Shown here: positions 16,645 to 24,855 of the stretch, in pieces
Numbering within the stretch: the first letter of the stretch is position 1
Layout: each line of letters starts with the position of its first letter
Source of the DNA: Xanthobacteraceae bacterium
GTDB taxonomy: Bacteria > Pseudomonadota > Alphaproteobacteria > Rhizobiales > Xanthobacteraceae
NCBI GenBank assembly: GCA_019746135.1
Contig: JAIESI010000307.1
Location: forward strand, 1-56,905
Reading direction: 5' to 3'
DNA length: 56,905 nt
Notes under the pieces: generated by a model
Database searches by the model: none
Told to the model about the DNA's origin: nothing
Seen by the model: the letters and a program-made list of their open reading frames with translations, nothing else
Translations under genes and position numbers: made by a program

Positions 16645-16824
16645 ATGGCCTACGTCAAATCGCCTCCGCCCGACCGAAACACCAAGGCCCCGCGCGTGAA
16701 ACTGTCGCCGGGGGCGTGCGACACCCACTTTCACATCTTCGGGCCGCAGAGCCGGGTGCCGGATGCGAAGGTGCGCAACCTGATCATGGCCGACAACCCG
16801 CGCGAGCTTTTTGGCTACCACTGA
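16645..16824 (+). pseudogene. Amidohydrolase remnant: N- and C-terminal ends joined by an internal deletion
   Basis: The 59-codon frame starts MAYVKSPPPDRNTKAPR and runs into GACDTHFHIFGPQSRVP, the N-terminal metal motif (HxH in DTHFHIFGP) of LigI-like amidohydrolases. About ten codons later it reads RNLIMADNPRELFGYH and stops, which matches the C-terminal helix of the same family (V-x-NPxxLYGF type). A working enzyme needs about 270-300 residues, so roughly 230 internal codons are missing, while the frame is kept. It is therefore a broken gene, not a small enzyme. It lies between the Bug gene and the VOC dioxygenase gene, where an intact amidohydrolase would make sense. The product, if made, lacks most of the barrel. 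Confidence 0.8.
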
Positions 16825-16852
16825 GGCGCAAACGCAGGAGCGAAAAACCAGC

Positions 16853-17794
16853 ATGCCCGTCGTCAAAGCCCTGGATATCGCGTTCGCCCGCCTGCAAGCC
16901 CCGGACCTGGATGTCGCCGAGCGCTTCCTGCTGGATTTCGGTCTGCGGCGCGTCGAGCGCACGGCCGACAGGCTCTACATGCGGGCGACCGATCCCGACC
17001 CTTATGTCTACGTCTGTCACCTGGGCGAACCGCGCTTCCTCTCGTCCGCCTGGCACGTTGCGAGCGAAGACGACCTTGAGGCCGCCGCGCGCGTGCCGGG
17101 CGCGTCGCCGATCGAGGACCTCGACGGGCCGGGTGGCGGCCGGCGGGTGCGCATCGCCGATCCGATCGGCTACACCGTCGAGCTCGTTCATGGCCGGAGG
17201 CCCGCGACGGCCTTGCCGGTCGAGCCGGTGGCGTTGAATTTCGGCTGGGACGGTGTCGCCCGCAAAACGTTGCAACGGTTCGACGCGCGTCCCTCCAACG
17301 TGAAGAAGATCGCGCATGTGGTGCTGACCACGACCGACGTCGTGCCGGTGGTGAAATGGTATCGCGAGACGCTTGGGCTGGTTCAGTCGGAGGACATCTA
17401 CGCCGGCGACGAGCGGAACATCATCGGCTCGTTCAATCGCTGCGACCGCGGCGACGCCTACGTCGACCATCACGTCTTCTTCTGCCGCAATGGCAGCCGG
17501 CATGGTCTCAATCACGTGTCGTTCGAGGTGCAAGACTTCGACGACCTGATGCTGGGCCACGACCTGCTGCAGTCGCGAAGCTACAAGCACATGTGGGGTG
17601 TCGGGCGGCATCTGCTCGGGGCCCAGGTGTTCGACTACTGGTGCGATCCGTGGGGCCGCGTGCACGAGCACTGGACCGACAGCGATCGGCTCAATGTGCA
17701 TGGCGACGGCCGGACGCTGCCGCGTGAGGCGGCGTATCGTTCGCAGTGGGGGCCGTCGGCGCCCAAGGAGTTTCACGGTTATGCGACGCCGTGA
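16853..17794 (+). CDS. Two-domain VOC-fold dioxygenase (type I extradiol / catechol 2,3-dioxygenase-like)
   Basis: This 313-residue protein has two vicinal-oxygen-chelate domains, as in type I extradiol dioxygenases: residues 5-115 and 150-280. The second, catalytic domain has a full 2-His-1-Glu iron site: H155 (KKIAHVVLTT), H221 (GLNHVSFEVQD) and E272 (RVHEHWTD). Such enzymes cleave catechols next to the hydroxyl groups. The ATG at 16853 is used because the conserved N-terminus begins there; an in-frame TTG at 16811 would overlap the pseudogene. AGGAG lies 12 bases upstream. The ring-cleavage product could have been the substrate of the neighbouring, now broken, amidohydrolase. The exact catechol is unknown. 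Confidence 0.88.
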   Translation: MPVVKALDIAFARLQAPDLDVAERFLLDFGLRRVERTADRLYMRATDPDPYVYVCHLGEPRFLSSAWHVASEDDLEAAARVPGASPIEDLDGPGGGRRVRIADPIGYTVELVHGRRPATALPVEPVALNFGWDGVARKTLQRFDARPSNVKKIAHVVLTTTDVVPVVKWYRETLGLVQSEDIYAGDERNIIGSFNRCDRGDAYVDHHVFFCRNGSRHGLNHVSFEVQDFDDLMLGHDLLQSRSYKHMWGVGRHLLGAQVFDYWCDPWGRVHEHWTDSDRLNVHGDGRTLPREAAYRSQWGPSAPKEFHGYATP

Positions 17795-17860
17795 TGCGTA
17801 AAGCGGCGCCTCGGAAGAAGGACAAGAGCCCGTCCGAGCGCCTTCGTCAGGGAGGAATAC

Positions 17861-18829
17861 ATGAAGCAGAAAATCGTCGGCGCACTCGTCTTGCTCGGTG
17901 CGCAGCTCTTTGTCTTTCAGAGTGCGCAGGCGTTCCCCGACCGGCCTGTCAAACTTGTGGTGCCGACGCCGGCGGGCGGTCCTCCGGATATCATGGCGCG
18001 GCTTCTGTCGGACAAGATGGGCGCGGCGCTGGGGCAGCCGGTCATCGTCGAGAACCGTCCGGGCGGGGCGGGTGGCACGATCGGCGCCAAATCGGTGCTG
18101 GGCGCAGAGCCTGACGGCTACACGCTGCTGATGGGCAGCACCAGTGCGGTGATCATCGCGCCTCTCGTCCACAAGAGCGCCGGTTACAACTCGACGTCAT
18201 TTGCGCCGGTCGCCGGCATTTCGGAAGCAACCGAAGTCCTGGCCTTGCATCCATCGGTGCAGGCCGGCACCGTCGCGGAATTCATCAAGCTGGCGAAGGC
18301 GCAGCCTGGCATTTTCCGGTTCGCCTCGGCGGGGACTGGCGGATTGCCGCACCTTGAAGGCGAGCTGCTGAAGGCACGGGCCCAGATTGACCTCAGCCAT
18401 GTTCCCTATCGCGGCGGTGGTCCGGCGCTCACCGGACTTCTGGGCGGCGAGGTTCACATGCTGTTCTCGTCTCTGGTCCACATGCTCCCGTATATTCGCG
18501 AGGGCAAGCTCCGTGGACTTGCGGTGACAAGCGAGGCGCGCAGCCCGTTGGCGCCGGACATTCCGTCGATGGTGGAAAGCGGCTTCGATCAGTTCGTCAC
18601 CGTCTCGATCAATTTCATCGTCGCGCCCCCCGGCACACCGCTTCCCGTCAGGCGGCGCGTCGCCGAGGCAGTCAACCGTGCTCTCGCAGCCGATGAGGTC
18701 AGGCAGGCGTTCGCGAAGATCGGCGCCAGCGCGCGGCCGGCATCGCCGGAGCAACTGGCGCCCTATCTGGCGGAGCACCACGCGCGCTGGTCCCGGATCG
18801 TCGAGGCAACGAAGGTGTCGGTGGATTGA
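17861..18829 (+). CDS. Bug/TctC-family substrate-binding protein
   Basis: This 322-residue protein has a leader ending QSAQA, then FPDRPVKLVVPTPAGGPPDIMARLL. Its first loop reads TPAGGPPD; the second is ENRPGGAGGTIGAKSVL, and EPDGYTLLMG is intact. GGGAGGA is placed seven bases before the ATG. It is 66 bases downstream of the VOC dioxygenase and 52 bases upstream of the aldolase-like gene, all on the plus strand, so a polycistronic transcript from the LysR-controlled promoter through 20.9 kb is plausible. The ligand is unknown. Confidence 0.92.
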   Translation: MKQKIVGALVLLGAQLFVFQSAQAFPDRPVKLVVPTPAGGPPDIMARLLSDKMGAALGQPVIVENRPGGAGGTIGAKSVLGAEPDGYTLLMGSTSAVIIAPLVHKSAGYNSTSFAPVAGISEATEVLALHPSVQAGTVAEFIKLAKAQPGIFRFASAGTGGLPHLEGELLKARAQIDLSHVPYRGGGPALTGLLGGEVHMLFSSLVHMLPYIREGKLRGLAVTSEARSPLAPDIPSMVESGFDQFVTVSINFIVAPPGTPLPVRRRVAEAVNRALAADEVRQAFAKIGASARPASPEQLAPYLAEHHARWSRIVEATKVSVD

Positions 18830-18881
18830 CGGCCGTGGCGGAGCATCGACGGCTCCGTCCACCAGCCAGGGAGGCGTCGCC

Positions 18882-19733
18882 ATGCTGCAAGCTTTTGGAC
18901 GGCTCTTGATCTGCGTTGCGGTCCTCGCCGTCGCGAGCCCGCCTGCAGGTGCGCAAACGGCAGCCGGTGACCCGGATGCTGCCCGAAAGCACGACCTCAT
19001 CGCCGCATACAGGATCCTGGTGAACGAGGGCATCCTCGACAGCTTCGGCCACGTCTCGGTGCGCTCGGCGAAAGATCCGGGCATCTTCCTGATGCCGCGC
19101 GCCATGCCGCCCGCCCTGGTGTCGCTGGATGACCTCCTGGAGCTCCGGGTGTCCGACAGCCAGCCGGTCGATCCCAGGGGGCGGCGCGTCAACGGCGAGC
19201 GTTACATTCACGGCGAAATCTACCAGGCACGCCCCGATGTCGTGTCGGTCATTCACTCGCATTCCCAGGCGGTGATCCCGCTCAGCCTGACCGCCATCAA
19301 GATGCGGCCCGTGGTCGCGCAGGCCGGCTTCCTGCCGCCCGAGACGCCGACATTCGAAATCCGCGATGCCCGTAACGACGGCGATCGCGGCATGCAGGTG
19401 ACGAACAGCGCGCGCGGCGCAGCGCTGGCTCGCACCTTGTCGCGGTATCCGGCCGTGCTGATGCGCGGACACGGCAACGTGGTGGTCGGATCGTCGGTCA
19501 AGCAGGCGGTGGTCTACGCGGCCTATGTCGACATCAACGCGCGGATGCAGACGCAGGCGCTGCTGCTGTCGCGCGACATTGTCACGATGAACGAGCCCGA
19601 GCTGTTCACGCCGCAGGAGTTCGACATCAATCGCCCGTGGGAGCATCTCAAGCAGAAAACGCTGGACGATGCCGCCCGGGCCAGGGTCGATCGCGCGCAG
19701 TTCGGGCTCGACCAGACACAGGCGAAGCAATAG
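18882..19733 (+). CDS. Exported class II aldolase/adducin-family protein
   Basis: This 283-residue protein has a signal peptide (LLICVAVLAVASPPAGAQT) ahead of a class II aldolase/adducin domain. The zinc site is complete: H125 and H127 (VIHSHSQAV) and H197 (MRGHGNVVVG), with E107 (GERYIHGEIY) at the catalytic-acid position. Class II aldolases of the fuculose-phosphate type act in the cytosol on phosphorylated sugars; related proteins decarboxylate or cleave aromatic intermediates. Export to the periplasm is unusual. The ATG at 18882 has AGGGAGG seven bases upstream, which supports the leader. The neighbours are a Bug protein and an FAD hydroxylase. The C-terminal tail (DDAARARVDRAQFGLDQTQ) is not part of the standard domain. 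Confidence 0.88.
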   Translation: MLQAFGRLLICVAVLAVASPPAGAQTAAGDPDAARKHDLIAAYRILVNEGILDSFGHVSVRSAKDPGIFLMPRAMPPALVSLDDLLELRVSDSQPVDPRGRRVNGERYIHGEIYQARPDVVSVIHSHSQAVIPLSLTAIKMRPVVAQAGFLPPETPTFEIRDARNDGDRGMQVTNSARGAALARTLSRYPAVLMRGHGNVVVGSSVKQAVVYAAYVDINARMQTQALLLSRDIVTMNEPELFTPQEFDINRPWEHLKQKTLDDAARARVDRAQFGLDQTQAKQ

Positions 19734-19749
19734 GGCGGTGGAGGGACGG

Positions 19750-20955
19750 ATGGAACCGAACTGCAGGATGGCGATTGTCGGCGGCGGGCTTGCCGGGCTC
19801 GCGGCGGCGAACGCGTTGAAGACGTTCGGCATCGCGGCCGAGGTTTTCGAGGCGGCTCCGGCGCTCGGCGAGATCGGGGCCGCGGTCAACGCGAGCCCGC
19901 AGGCGGTCAAGGCGCTGCGGGCGATCGGTCTTGGCGAGAAGGTCGCCGCCGTCGGGCACCTGTCGCCCGGGATCTACACCTGCAACATGCAGACCGGCGA
20001 ATTCCTCGAATTCAACGACCGGCACAAGGCTGCGGCGCGGTTCGGCGCGCCCTATTACACCTTTCACCGCGCCGACCTGCTGGATGCGCTCGCCGGTGGC
20101 CTCGATCACAGCACCATCCATCTCGGACACCGCCTGACCGGCATCGAGGAGCGAACCGATCGTGTCGTGCTCGCCTTCGACAATGGCGCTCGCGTCGAGG
20201 CCGAGCACGTGATCGCCGCCGATGGCGTGCGCTCGGTGATCCGCCAGGCGCTCTACGGCAGCGACAACCCGACCTATACCGGCCAGATGGTGTGGCGTTC
20301 GCTGTTGAACGGCAGCGATGTGCCCGAGGAGGTGATGGGACCGATGGGCCATATGCAATGGGCCGGGCCGGGCTGCCACTTCATCGCCTATTACATCCGC
20401 CAGAAAAAGCAGGTGAACATCGTCACCCAGGAGGACACCGACAAATGGGTCGAGGAGGGCTGGTCGACCCGCGGCGATCCGGACGAGATGCGGTTGAGCT
20501 TCCCCAACCCCGAGCCGCGGCTGAAGCAGCTCCTCAGCCTCGTGACGACATGCTCAAAGTGGGGCCTGTTCACGCGCCCGCTGACGCGGAACTGGGGTCG
20601 CGGCCGCATCCAGCTCGTTGGCGACGCCGCGCACGCCATGCTGCCCAATGCCGGGCAGGGCGCCTGCCAGGCGTTCGAGGACGCCTATATCCTCGGGCGC
20701 TGGCTCGACGCGTGCCGCGATCCGGTCAAGGCCTTCGCCAATTTCCGCCGCGTCCGCATCCCGCGCGTGCATGGGGTGCAGCGGCTGTCGCTGGCCAACG
20801 CCCGCTTCAAGCACATGCGCGACGCTGCGGCGCAGCGGCAGTCGGTCAGCTCCGGCCAGGGCAGCTTCCATGGCAGCTCGGACTGGGTGTGGGGCTACGA
20901 TCCCGTCAGCGAATGGGACAAGGAGCCTGCGGTTCCGACGGCCTACGCGGCGTGA
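19750..20955 (+). CDS. FAD-dependent aromatic hydroxylase (salicylate / 3-hydroxybenzoate 6-hydroxylase-like)
   Basis: This 401-residue flavoprotein hydroxylase has the three group A motifs: the dinucleotide fold AIVGGGLAGLAAANALK near the N-terminus, the DG motif VIAADGVRSVIRQALYG in the middle, and the GD motif LVGDAAHAMLPNAGQGACQ near residue 300. These NAD(P)H-dependent enzymes hydroxylate phenolic acids, in some cases with loss of the carboxylate. A GGAGGGACGG site precedes the ATG, 16 bases after the aldolase-like stop, indicating an operon. The closest general type by motif wording is salicylate 1-hydroxylase / 3-hydroxybenzoate 6-hydroxylase, but the exact substrate is an inference. 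Confidence 0.9.
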   Translation: MEPNCRMAIVGGGLAGLAAANALKTFGIAAEVFEAAPALGEIGAAVNASPQAVKALRAIGLGEKVAAVGHLSPGIYTCNMQTGEFLEFNDRHKAAARFGAPYYTFHRADLLDALAGGLDHSTIHLGHRLTGIEERTDRVVLAFDNGARVEAEHVIAADGVRSVIRQALYGSDNPTYTGQMVWRSLLNGSDVPEEVMGPMGHMQWAGPGCHFIAYYIRQKKQVNIVTQEDTDKWVEEGWSTRGDPDEMRLSFPNPEPRLKQLLSLVTTCSKWGLFTRPLTRNWGRGRIQLVGDAAHAMLPNAGQGACQAFEDAYILGRWLDACRDPVKAFANFRRVRIPRVHGVQRLSLANARFKHMRDAAAQRQSVSSGQGSFHGSSDWVWGYDPVSEWDKEPAVPTAYAA

Positions 20956-20983
20956 GGTTGTGGAACGGCCGGCGCGGCTGTTG

Positions 20984-21066
20984 CCGGGCCATGACCTTTG
21001 CCGGGCCATGACCTTTACCGGGCCATGACCTTTACCGGGCCAAGACCTTTACCGGGCCATGACCTT
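20984..21066. repeat. 17-bp tandem repeat at the 3' end of the GntR gene
   Basis: Five near-identical copies of CCGGGCCATGACCTTTA run head to tail: 20984-21000 (last base G), 21001-21017, 21018-21034, 21035-21051 (one T to A change) and 21052-21066 (truncated by two bases). Read on the minus strand the last-listed copy is the end of the GntR gene (K-V-M-A-R-stop), so the array is a tandem duplication of the gene's terminal codons into the spacer between two converging genes. The regularity and absence of spacers rule out a CRISPR array. Confidence 0.95.
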
Positions 21067-21762
21067 GTCGCCGGAGCTGCGGGCGAAGCGGCCGGTTGTC
21101 CGGACATGCTCGTTGAGCAGCCGGATCGACTTGGCCGCGTCGCGCGCCAGCACGGCCTTGACCAGCTCGTTGTGCTCGCTCGCCACGTCGCGGGAGCCTA
21201 CGAGGTCGCCGCGCAGCGCCAGGTTTTGATGGCGCAGCGTCAAATCGAACAGTTTCTCGGACAGCTCCAGCAGCCAGCGGGATCCGCACGGCGCGAGGAT
21301 CGACATGTGAAATTCCCGGTGGCGGGCCAGATAGCGCTCGTTCACGCTGCCGTCCGAGGTGAACGGCGGCGTCTTTGACAGGTGGTAGTGAGCGAGGACG
21401 ACACGCTCCTCCCAGGCCTTGTCGCCATTCTTGACCACGGCCGGCAACATGATCTCGTTGAGCGCGCAGCGTGTGAAAGTCATCTCGTCGAGACTGGCGT
21501 CGTTGATGTCGGCGACGACGAACCCGCGCTGATCCTTCTGCTCCACGAAGCCTTCGGCCGACAACCGGTTGAGCGCCTCGCGCAACGGGCTCGCACCGGC
21601 GTTGTAGCGCTTGCGGAGATGGTCGATGCGCAACCACTGCCGCGGCGTCAGCGCGCCGCGGATGATATCGCCCTTCAGCGCATGATAGAGCGTCGTCGCC
21701 TGCGTCGCGTTTCCGGACGCGGTGTCGAAGGCCTCGTCGCTCTCGCTCTTTTTCGCAGCCAT
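21049..21762 (-). CDS. GntR-family transcriptional regulator, FCD subgroup
   Basis: This 237-residue protein has a winged helix at the N-terminus (residues 20-85: LYHALKGDIIRGALTPRQWLRI, ASPLREALNRLSAEGFVEQKDQRGF) and an all-helical FCD effector domain with metal-binding His candidates (ARHREFHMSIL, SEHNELVKAVLARD). FCD regulators sense carboxylic or aromatic acids. The ATG at 21762 lies 19 bases after the Rieske alpha stop on the same strand, so the regulator is probably transcribed with the dioxygenase genes. Its last codons are inside a 17-bp tandem repeat. Likely targets are the divergent promoter at 23683-23795. Confidence 0.92.
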   Translation of the reverse strand: MAAKKSESDEAFDTASGNATQATTLYHALKGDIIRGALTPRQWLRIDHLRKRYNAGASPLREALNRLSAEGFVEQKDQRGFVVADINDASLDEMTFTRCALNEIMLPAVVKNGDKAWEERVVLAHYHLSKTPPFTSDGSVNERYLARHREFHMSILAPCGSRWLLELSEKLFDLTLRHQNLALRGDLVGSRDVASEHNELVKAVLARDAAKSIRLLNEHVRTTGRFARSSGDKVMAR

Positions 21763-21781
21763 CGCTTGCTGTTGCCGGTCT

Positions 21782-23146
21782 CTAGCTCGAAAGATACTCC
21801 TGCCACTTGGTCCAGAACACGCGCATGCGGCCCTCGTCCCCATGTTTGACGAAGTTCATCGGATCCTTCGGCGCGACGCCGGCGGAGAGGTCGTTCCAGC
21901 CGCCGTAATCCTCCGCGCCCTTGTAGCCGCGCTGCGCAGCTTCAATGGCCTCCACGTCGTCCGGGGTGCCGAAGCCGGCCGGGCCGAGGAAATCCATGTA
22001 GCTGAACAATCGCAGCTTCCTGACCTCGGGCGACTCCTCCTGCGGCGCGAGGGTCCAGCTCTGCACCAGCATCTCCTCCGGCTTCTTGGAGAAATAGGTG
22101 CGGATCATGATGCCGTGATTGTCGACGATCGCGAGATTGGGGAAGATCAGGATGTGATGGTCGAAATGCGCCATCTTCCTTGCGCGCTCCGCTCCGACCC
22201 GCGCCACCGCCTTCTCGTATACATGCTCGAGCTCGGCCTTGTATTTCGGGTCCCAGCTCGGGTGCCATTGCGCGAACGGCCGGCCGTGCGTTGACGGGTA
22301 GTCATAGGCCATGTGGCCGTTGCCGAGATCGTAGACAAGTTTGGTCTTGGTCTGCATCAGCGCGTTGTAGCGGCCGCGCATCATCACTTCGGCGCTGGCC
22401 TTGGTGTCGAACTCCGCGGTCGACACGCCCTGCGCCGCGGCGCGCTCGGTGCCGGCCTTGGTCGCGTCGGCGGAGTACTCGAAATAGGTCGAATGCACGC
22501 TGTGCACATGGAACGGGTCCATGCCGTTCTCGTGCCAGAGCTTCCAGTTCGCATCGACCTGGAAGTTCTGCCCGCCCGGCACGATGGTCATGGCGATTTC
22601 CGACTGGTCGACGATGTTGTCGATGTACTCCTTGGCGCCCGCCAGGTAGTCCGACAGCGACACCGCGTTGGCGTCGAGGTTGATGAACCAGAACCCGCGA
22701 TACTGCTCGAGGCGCGGCACGTGCACGAGGCCGCGGCTGTCGTTCTTGTAGCCTTCGGGGTAGGCGCCCTCCTGCGGAATGACCCGCAGGCTGCCGTCGG
22801 AGCCGAACACCCAGCCGTGATAGAAGCACTGGAACGTGCTGGCCTTGCCGGATTTCTCCCGGCAGACGCGGCCGCCGCGATGGGTGCAGAGATTGTAGAA
22901 CACCTGCACCTTCCCGCGCGTGTCGCGATTGAAGATGAAATCGCGGCCGGCGACGGTGCGGGTGATGAACGAGCCCGGCTCCGCCAGTTCGCTGTCGTGG
23001 CCGCAGTACAGCCAGCAGCGCTGGAAGATCTTCTCGTGCTCGCGGTCGAGCACATCCTGGTCGGTGAAGACACGGCGCGAAACCTGGAAGGTTCCGGCAT
23101 CCTTATCCATCCTCACTTCAAGCGGCGTTCCGACATACTGATCCAT
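21782..23146 (-). CDS. Rieske aromatic-ring-hydroxylating dioxygenase, large (alpha) subunit
   Basis: This 454-residue oxygenase subunit has an N-terminal Rieske [2Fe-2S] domain with C87 and H89 (FYNLCTHRGGRVC) and C107 and H110 (FQCFYHGWVFG). The C-terminal catalytic domain holds the mononuclear iron facial triad, with D210, H213 and H218 visible in ENGMDPFHVHSVH. Such enzymes insert O2 into aromatic rings as a cis-diol, taking electrons from a reductase. A strong GGAGGAG precedes the ATG. The beta subunit gene is directly upstream (38 bases) and the regulator directly downstream. The divergent PDR-type reductase at 23796 would supply electrons. The substrate group (benzoate, phthalate, anthranilate or other) is not resolved. 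Confidence 0.95.
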   Translation of the reverse strand: MDQYVGTPLEVRMDKDAGTFQVSRRVFTDQDVLDREHEKIFQRCWLYCGHDSELAEPGSFITRTVAGRDFIFNRDTRGKVQVFYNLCTHRGGRVCREKSGKASTFQCFYHGWVFGSDGSLRVIPQEGAYPEGYKNDSRGLVHVPRLEQYRGFWFINLDANAVSLSDYLAGAKEYIDNIVDQSEIAMTIVPGGQNFQVDANWKLWHENGMDPFHVHSVHSTYFEYSADATKAGTERAAAQGVSTAEFDTKASAEVMMRGRYNALMQTKTKLVYDLGNGHMAYDYPSTHGRPFAQWHPSWDPKYKAELEHVYEKAVARVGAERARKMAHFDHHILIFPNLAIVDNHGIMIRTYFSKKPEEMLVQSWTLAPQEESPEVRKLRLFSYMDFLGPAGFGTPDDVEAIEAAQRGYKGAEDYGGWNDLSAGVAPKDPMNFVKHGDEGRMRVFWTKWQEYLSS

Positions 23147-23184
23147 GGTTGCTCCTCCGGAGCGTGCGGAAATTCGATTGAAAC

Positions 23185-23682
23185 TCAGAGAATGATGGTC
23201 AGGCGTCCCTGCGGCACGAGCTCGTCGACGCCGAGATCGCAGCGCTTGGTGCGGATCAGCACGTCGTCGCCCTGCTTCACGAGCCGATAGCGGACACGGC
23301 CCATGAACAGGTCGGTGATGCCGTCGCGGTATCGCGACACGTGGAAGACGCCGTTCACGTGCGTGCCTTCGCTGTCCTGTCCGGCCACCCGCAAATTCGA
23401 GAACATGTGCACGGTGGTGGAGTGCGGAAACTCGGAATGGGCGGTCCGCTTCTTCAGCCGCTTGACGCGGCTCTCCATGCGGAAGCGGTCGTCGTTGATC
23501 AGGAACAGGCTGGTGTCCGGCGAGCAGTCCGGCGGCATGCCCGGCGTCGGCACCAGATAGGTCATGTCGTCGGTGTAAAGCTTCAGCCAGTCGTCGAGCC
23601 GCCAGGCGTCGAGCAGCTCCGCTTCGAGATAGATGAGCCGTTCTGCCTCATCGATGGTGACGTCCGACCGCGGCGCAAGCAT
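23185..23682 (-). CDS. Aromatic-ring-hydroxylating dioxygenase, small (beta) subunit
   Basis: This 165-residue protein has the cone-shaped beta-subunit fold (SnoaL-like). Family features are EAERLIYLEAELLDAWRLDDW at the start, YTDDMTYLVPTPGMPPD, the RMESRVKRLKKRTAHSEFPH block and a RYRLVKQGDDVLIRTKRCDL strand pair at the end. It forms the alpha3-beta3 hexamer with the alpha subunit and is not itself catalytic. GGAG precedes the ATG. It is the first gene of the minus-strand operon (beta, alpha, gntR) and faces the promoter region shared with the reductase gene. Confidence 0.93.
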   Translation of the reverse strand: MLAPRSDVTIDEAERLIYLEAELLDAWRLDDWLKLYTDDMTYLVPTPGMPPDCSPDTSLFLINDDRFRMESRVKRLKKRTAHSEFPHSTTVHMFSNLRVAGQDSEGTHVNGVFHVSRYRDGITDLFMGRVRYRLVKQGDDVLIRTKRCDLGVDELVPQGRLTIIL

Positions 23683-23795
23683 CGTTCAAGCTCCAAAATG
23701 GCTGCACACAAAATCATCGATAAAACGTCCGTTGTCAATAATCATCGATAATTGTATCGTGAGTTTCGGATTATCGTTTCAGGGGCAGATTCCTA
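23683..23795. promoter_or_regulatory. Divergent dioxygenase/reductase promoter with repeated operator-like motif
   Basis: This 113-bp AT-rich gap separates the beta-subunit and reductase genes. The 12-mer AATCATCGATAA occurs twice in the same orientation, at 23712-23723 and 23740-23751, 28 bases apart. The second copy is the centre of an imperfect dyad CAATAATC-ATC-GATAATTG (23736-23754, seven of eight positions paired). The most likely ligand is the co-transcribed GntR/FCD regulator, by position only. Confidence 0.6.
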
Positions 23796-24782
23796 ATGAC
23801 CGTCGCCGTCAGCCCGCCGACGATCGTTTCCGGCAGCGCCGCGCCGTTGATCGACGTGCGGATCACGGCCATCCGCCCGGCCGCCGACGACACCAGGCTC
23901 TACGACATGGCCCGGCCTGACGGCGCGCCGCTGCCCGCGGCCGAACCCGGCGCGCATATCGACCTCAACCTGCCGAACGGCATGACGCGCCAGTACTCGC
24001 TGGTCATCGCGCATCCGCTGCCGGACCGCTACACGCTCGGCATCAAACGCGACCCCGCCAGCCGCGGCGGCTCCCGCTACATTTTCGACGAGCTGAAAAT
24101 CGGCCAAGCGCTGACCGTCAGCGCGCCGCGCAATCACTTTCCGCTCGCGGCGGACGCCGCTCACCATGTCCTGATCGCCGGCGGCATCGGCATTACGCCG
24201 ATCTATGCCATGACGCAGAAGCTCGGTGCCGATCGGGCCTCGTTCGATCTGCACTATGCCGGCCGCTCGCGCCGTCAGCTTGCCTTTGTCGACGATCTGG
24301 CGGGCGCTGCCTTCGCGCATATTCATTGCGACGACGAGCACGGCGGCGCGCTGCTCGATCTTGATCGCATCGTGTCGCAGGCTCTGCCGGAGAGCCACTT
24401 CTATTGCTGCGGCCCGACGCCGATGCTCGAAGCGTTCCGCGCCGCCACGGCGGCCGTCGCGCCTGAGCGGGTTCACTTCGAATATTTTTCGCCGCAGGCC
24501 GAAGCCAGCAAGGCCGGCGGCTTTGTCGTCGAGCTTGCCCGCTCGGGTCGGGAGGTCTTCATCCCGCCCGGCCAGTCGATCCTCGAGACGCTGCGTGAAG
24601 CGGGCCTCACGCTCGATTCATCCTGCCAGGAAGGCATCTGCGGCGTGTGCGAGACGAAGGTGATCTCAGGCGTTCCCGATCATCGCGACTCGGTTCTGTC
24701 CGATCACGAGCACGCCGCCAACAAAACCATGATGATCTGCTGCTCCGGCTGCAAGACCGAGCGGCTGGTCCTGGATCTCTGA
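23796..24782 (+). CDS. PDR/VanB-type ferredoxin-fused oxidoreductase (dioxygenase reductase)
   Basis: This 328-residue electron-transfer protein has three domains as in phthalate dioxygenase reductase: an FMN-binding barrel (RQYSLVIAHPL, GSRYIFDELKIGQALTVSAP), an NAD-binding domain (HHVLIAGGIGITPIYAMTQ, YCCGPTPMLEAF) and a C-terminal plant-type [2Fe-2S] ferredoxin with Cys ligands in SSCQEGICGVCETKV and ICCSGCK. It should pass electrons from NADH to the Rieske dioxygenase encoded divergently. FMN rather than FAD use is inferred from the PDR-like arrangement. The gene is followed 73 bases later by a small barrel monooxygenase gene. Confidence 0.94.
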   Translation: MTVAVSPPTIVSGSAAPLIDVRITAIRPAADDTRLYDMARPDGAPLPAAEPGAHIDLNLPNGMTRQYSLVIAHPLPDRYTLGIKRDPASRGGSRYIFDELKIGQALTVSAPRNHFPLAADAAHHVLIAGGIGITPIYAMTQKLGADRASFDLHYAGRSRRQLAFVDDLAGAAFAHIHCDDEHGGALLDLDRIVSQALPESHFYCCGPTPMLEAFRAATAAVAPERVHFEYFSPQAEASKAGGFVVELARSGREVFIPPGQSILETLREAGLTLDSSCQEGICGVCETKVISGVPDHRDSVLSDHEHAANKTMMICCSGCKTERLVLDL

Positions 24783-24855
24783 GCCCAAGGTGTGTGCGTG
24801 TGGAGATGGCATGTTTTTCGCAAAGCATCGGTTCTGAAACGCAGGAGACAGACGC

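Noticed and set aside
20984..21066. Short direct repeats as a CRISPR array
   Set aside because: Units are contiguous 17-mers with no spacers and are copies of the neighbouring gene end.
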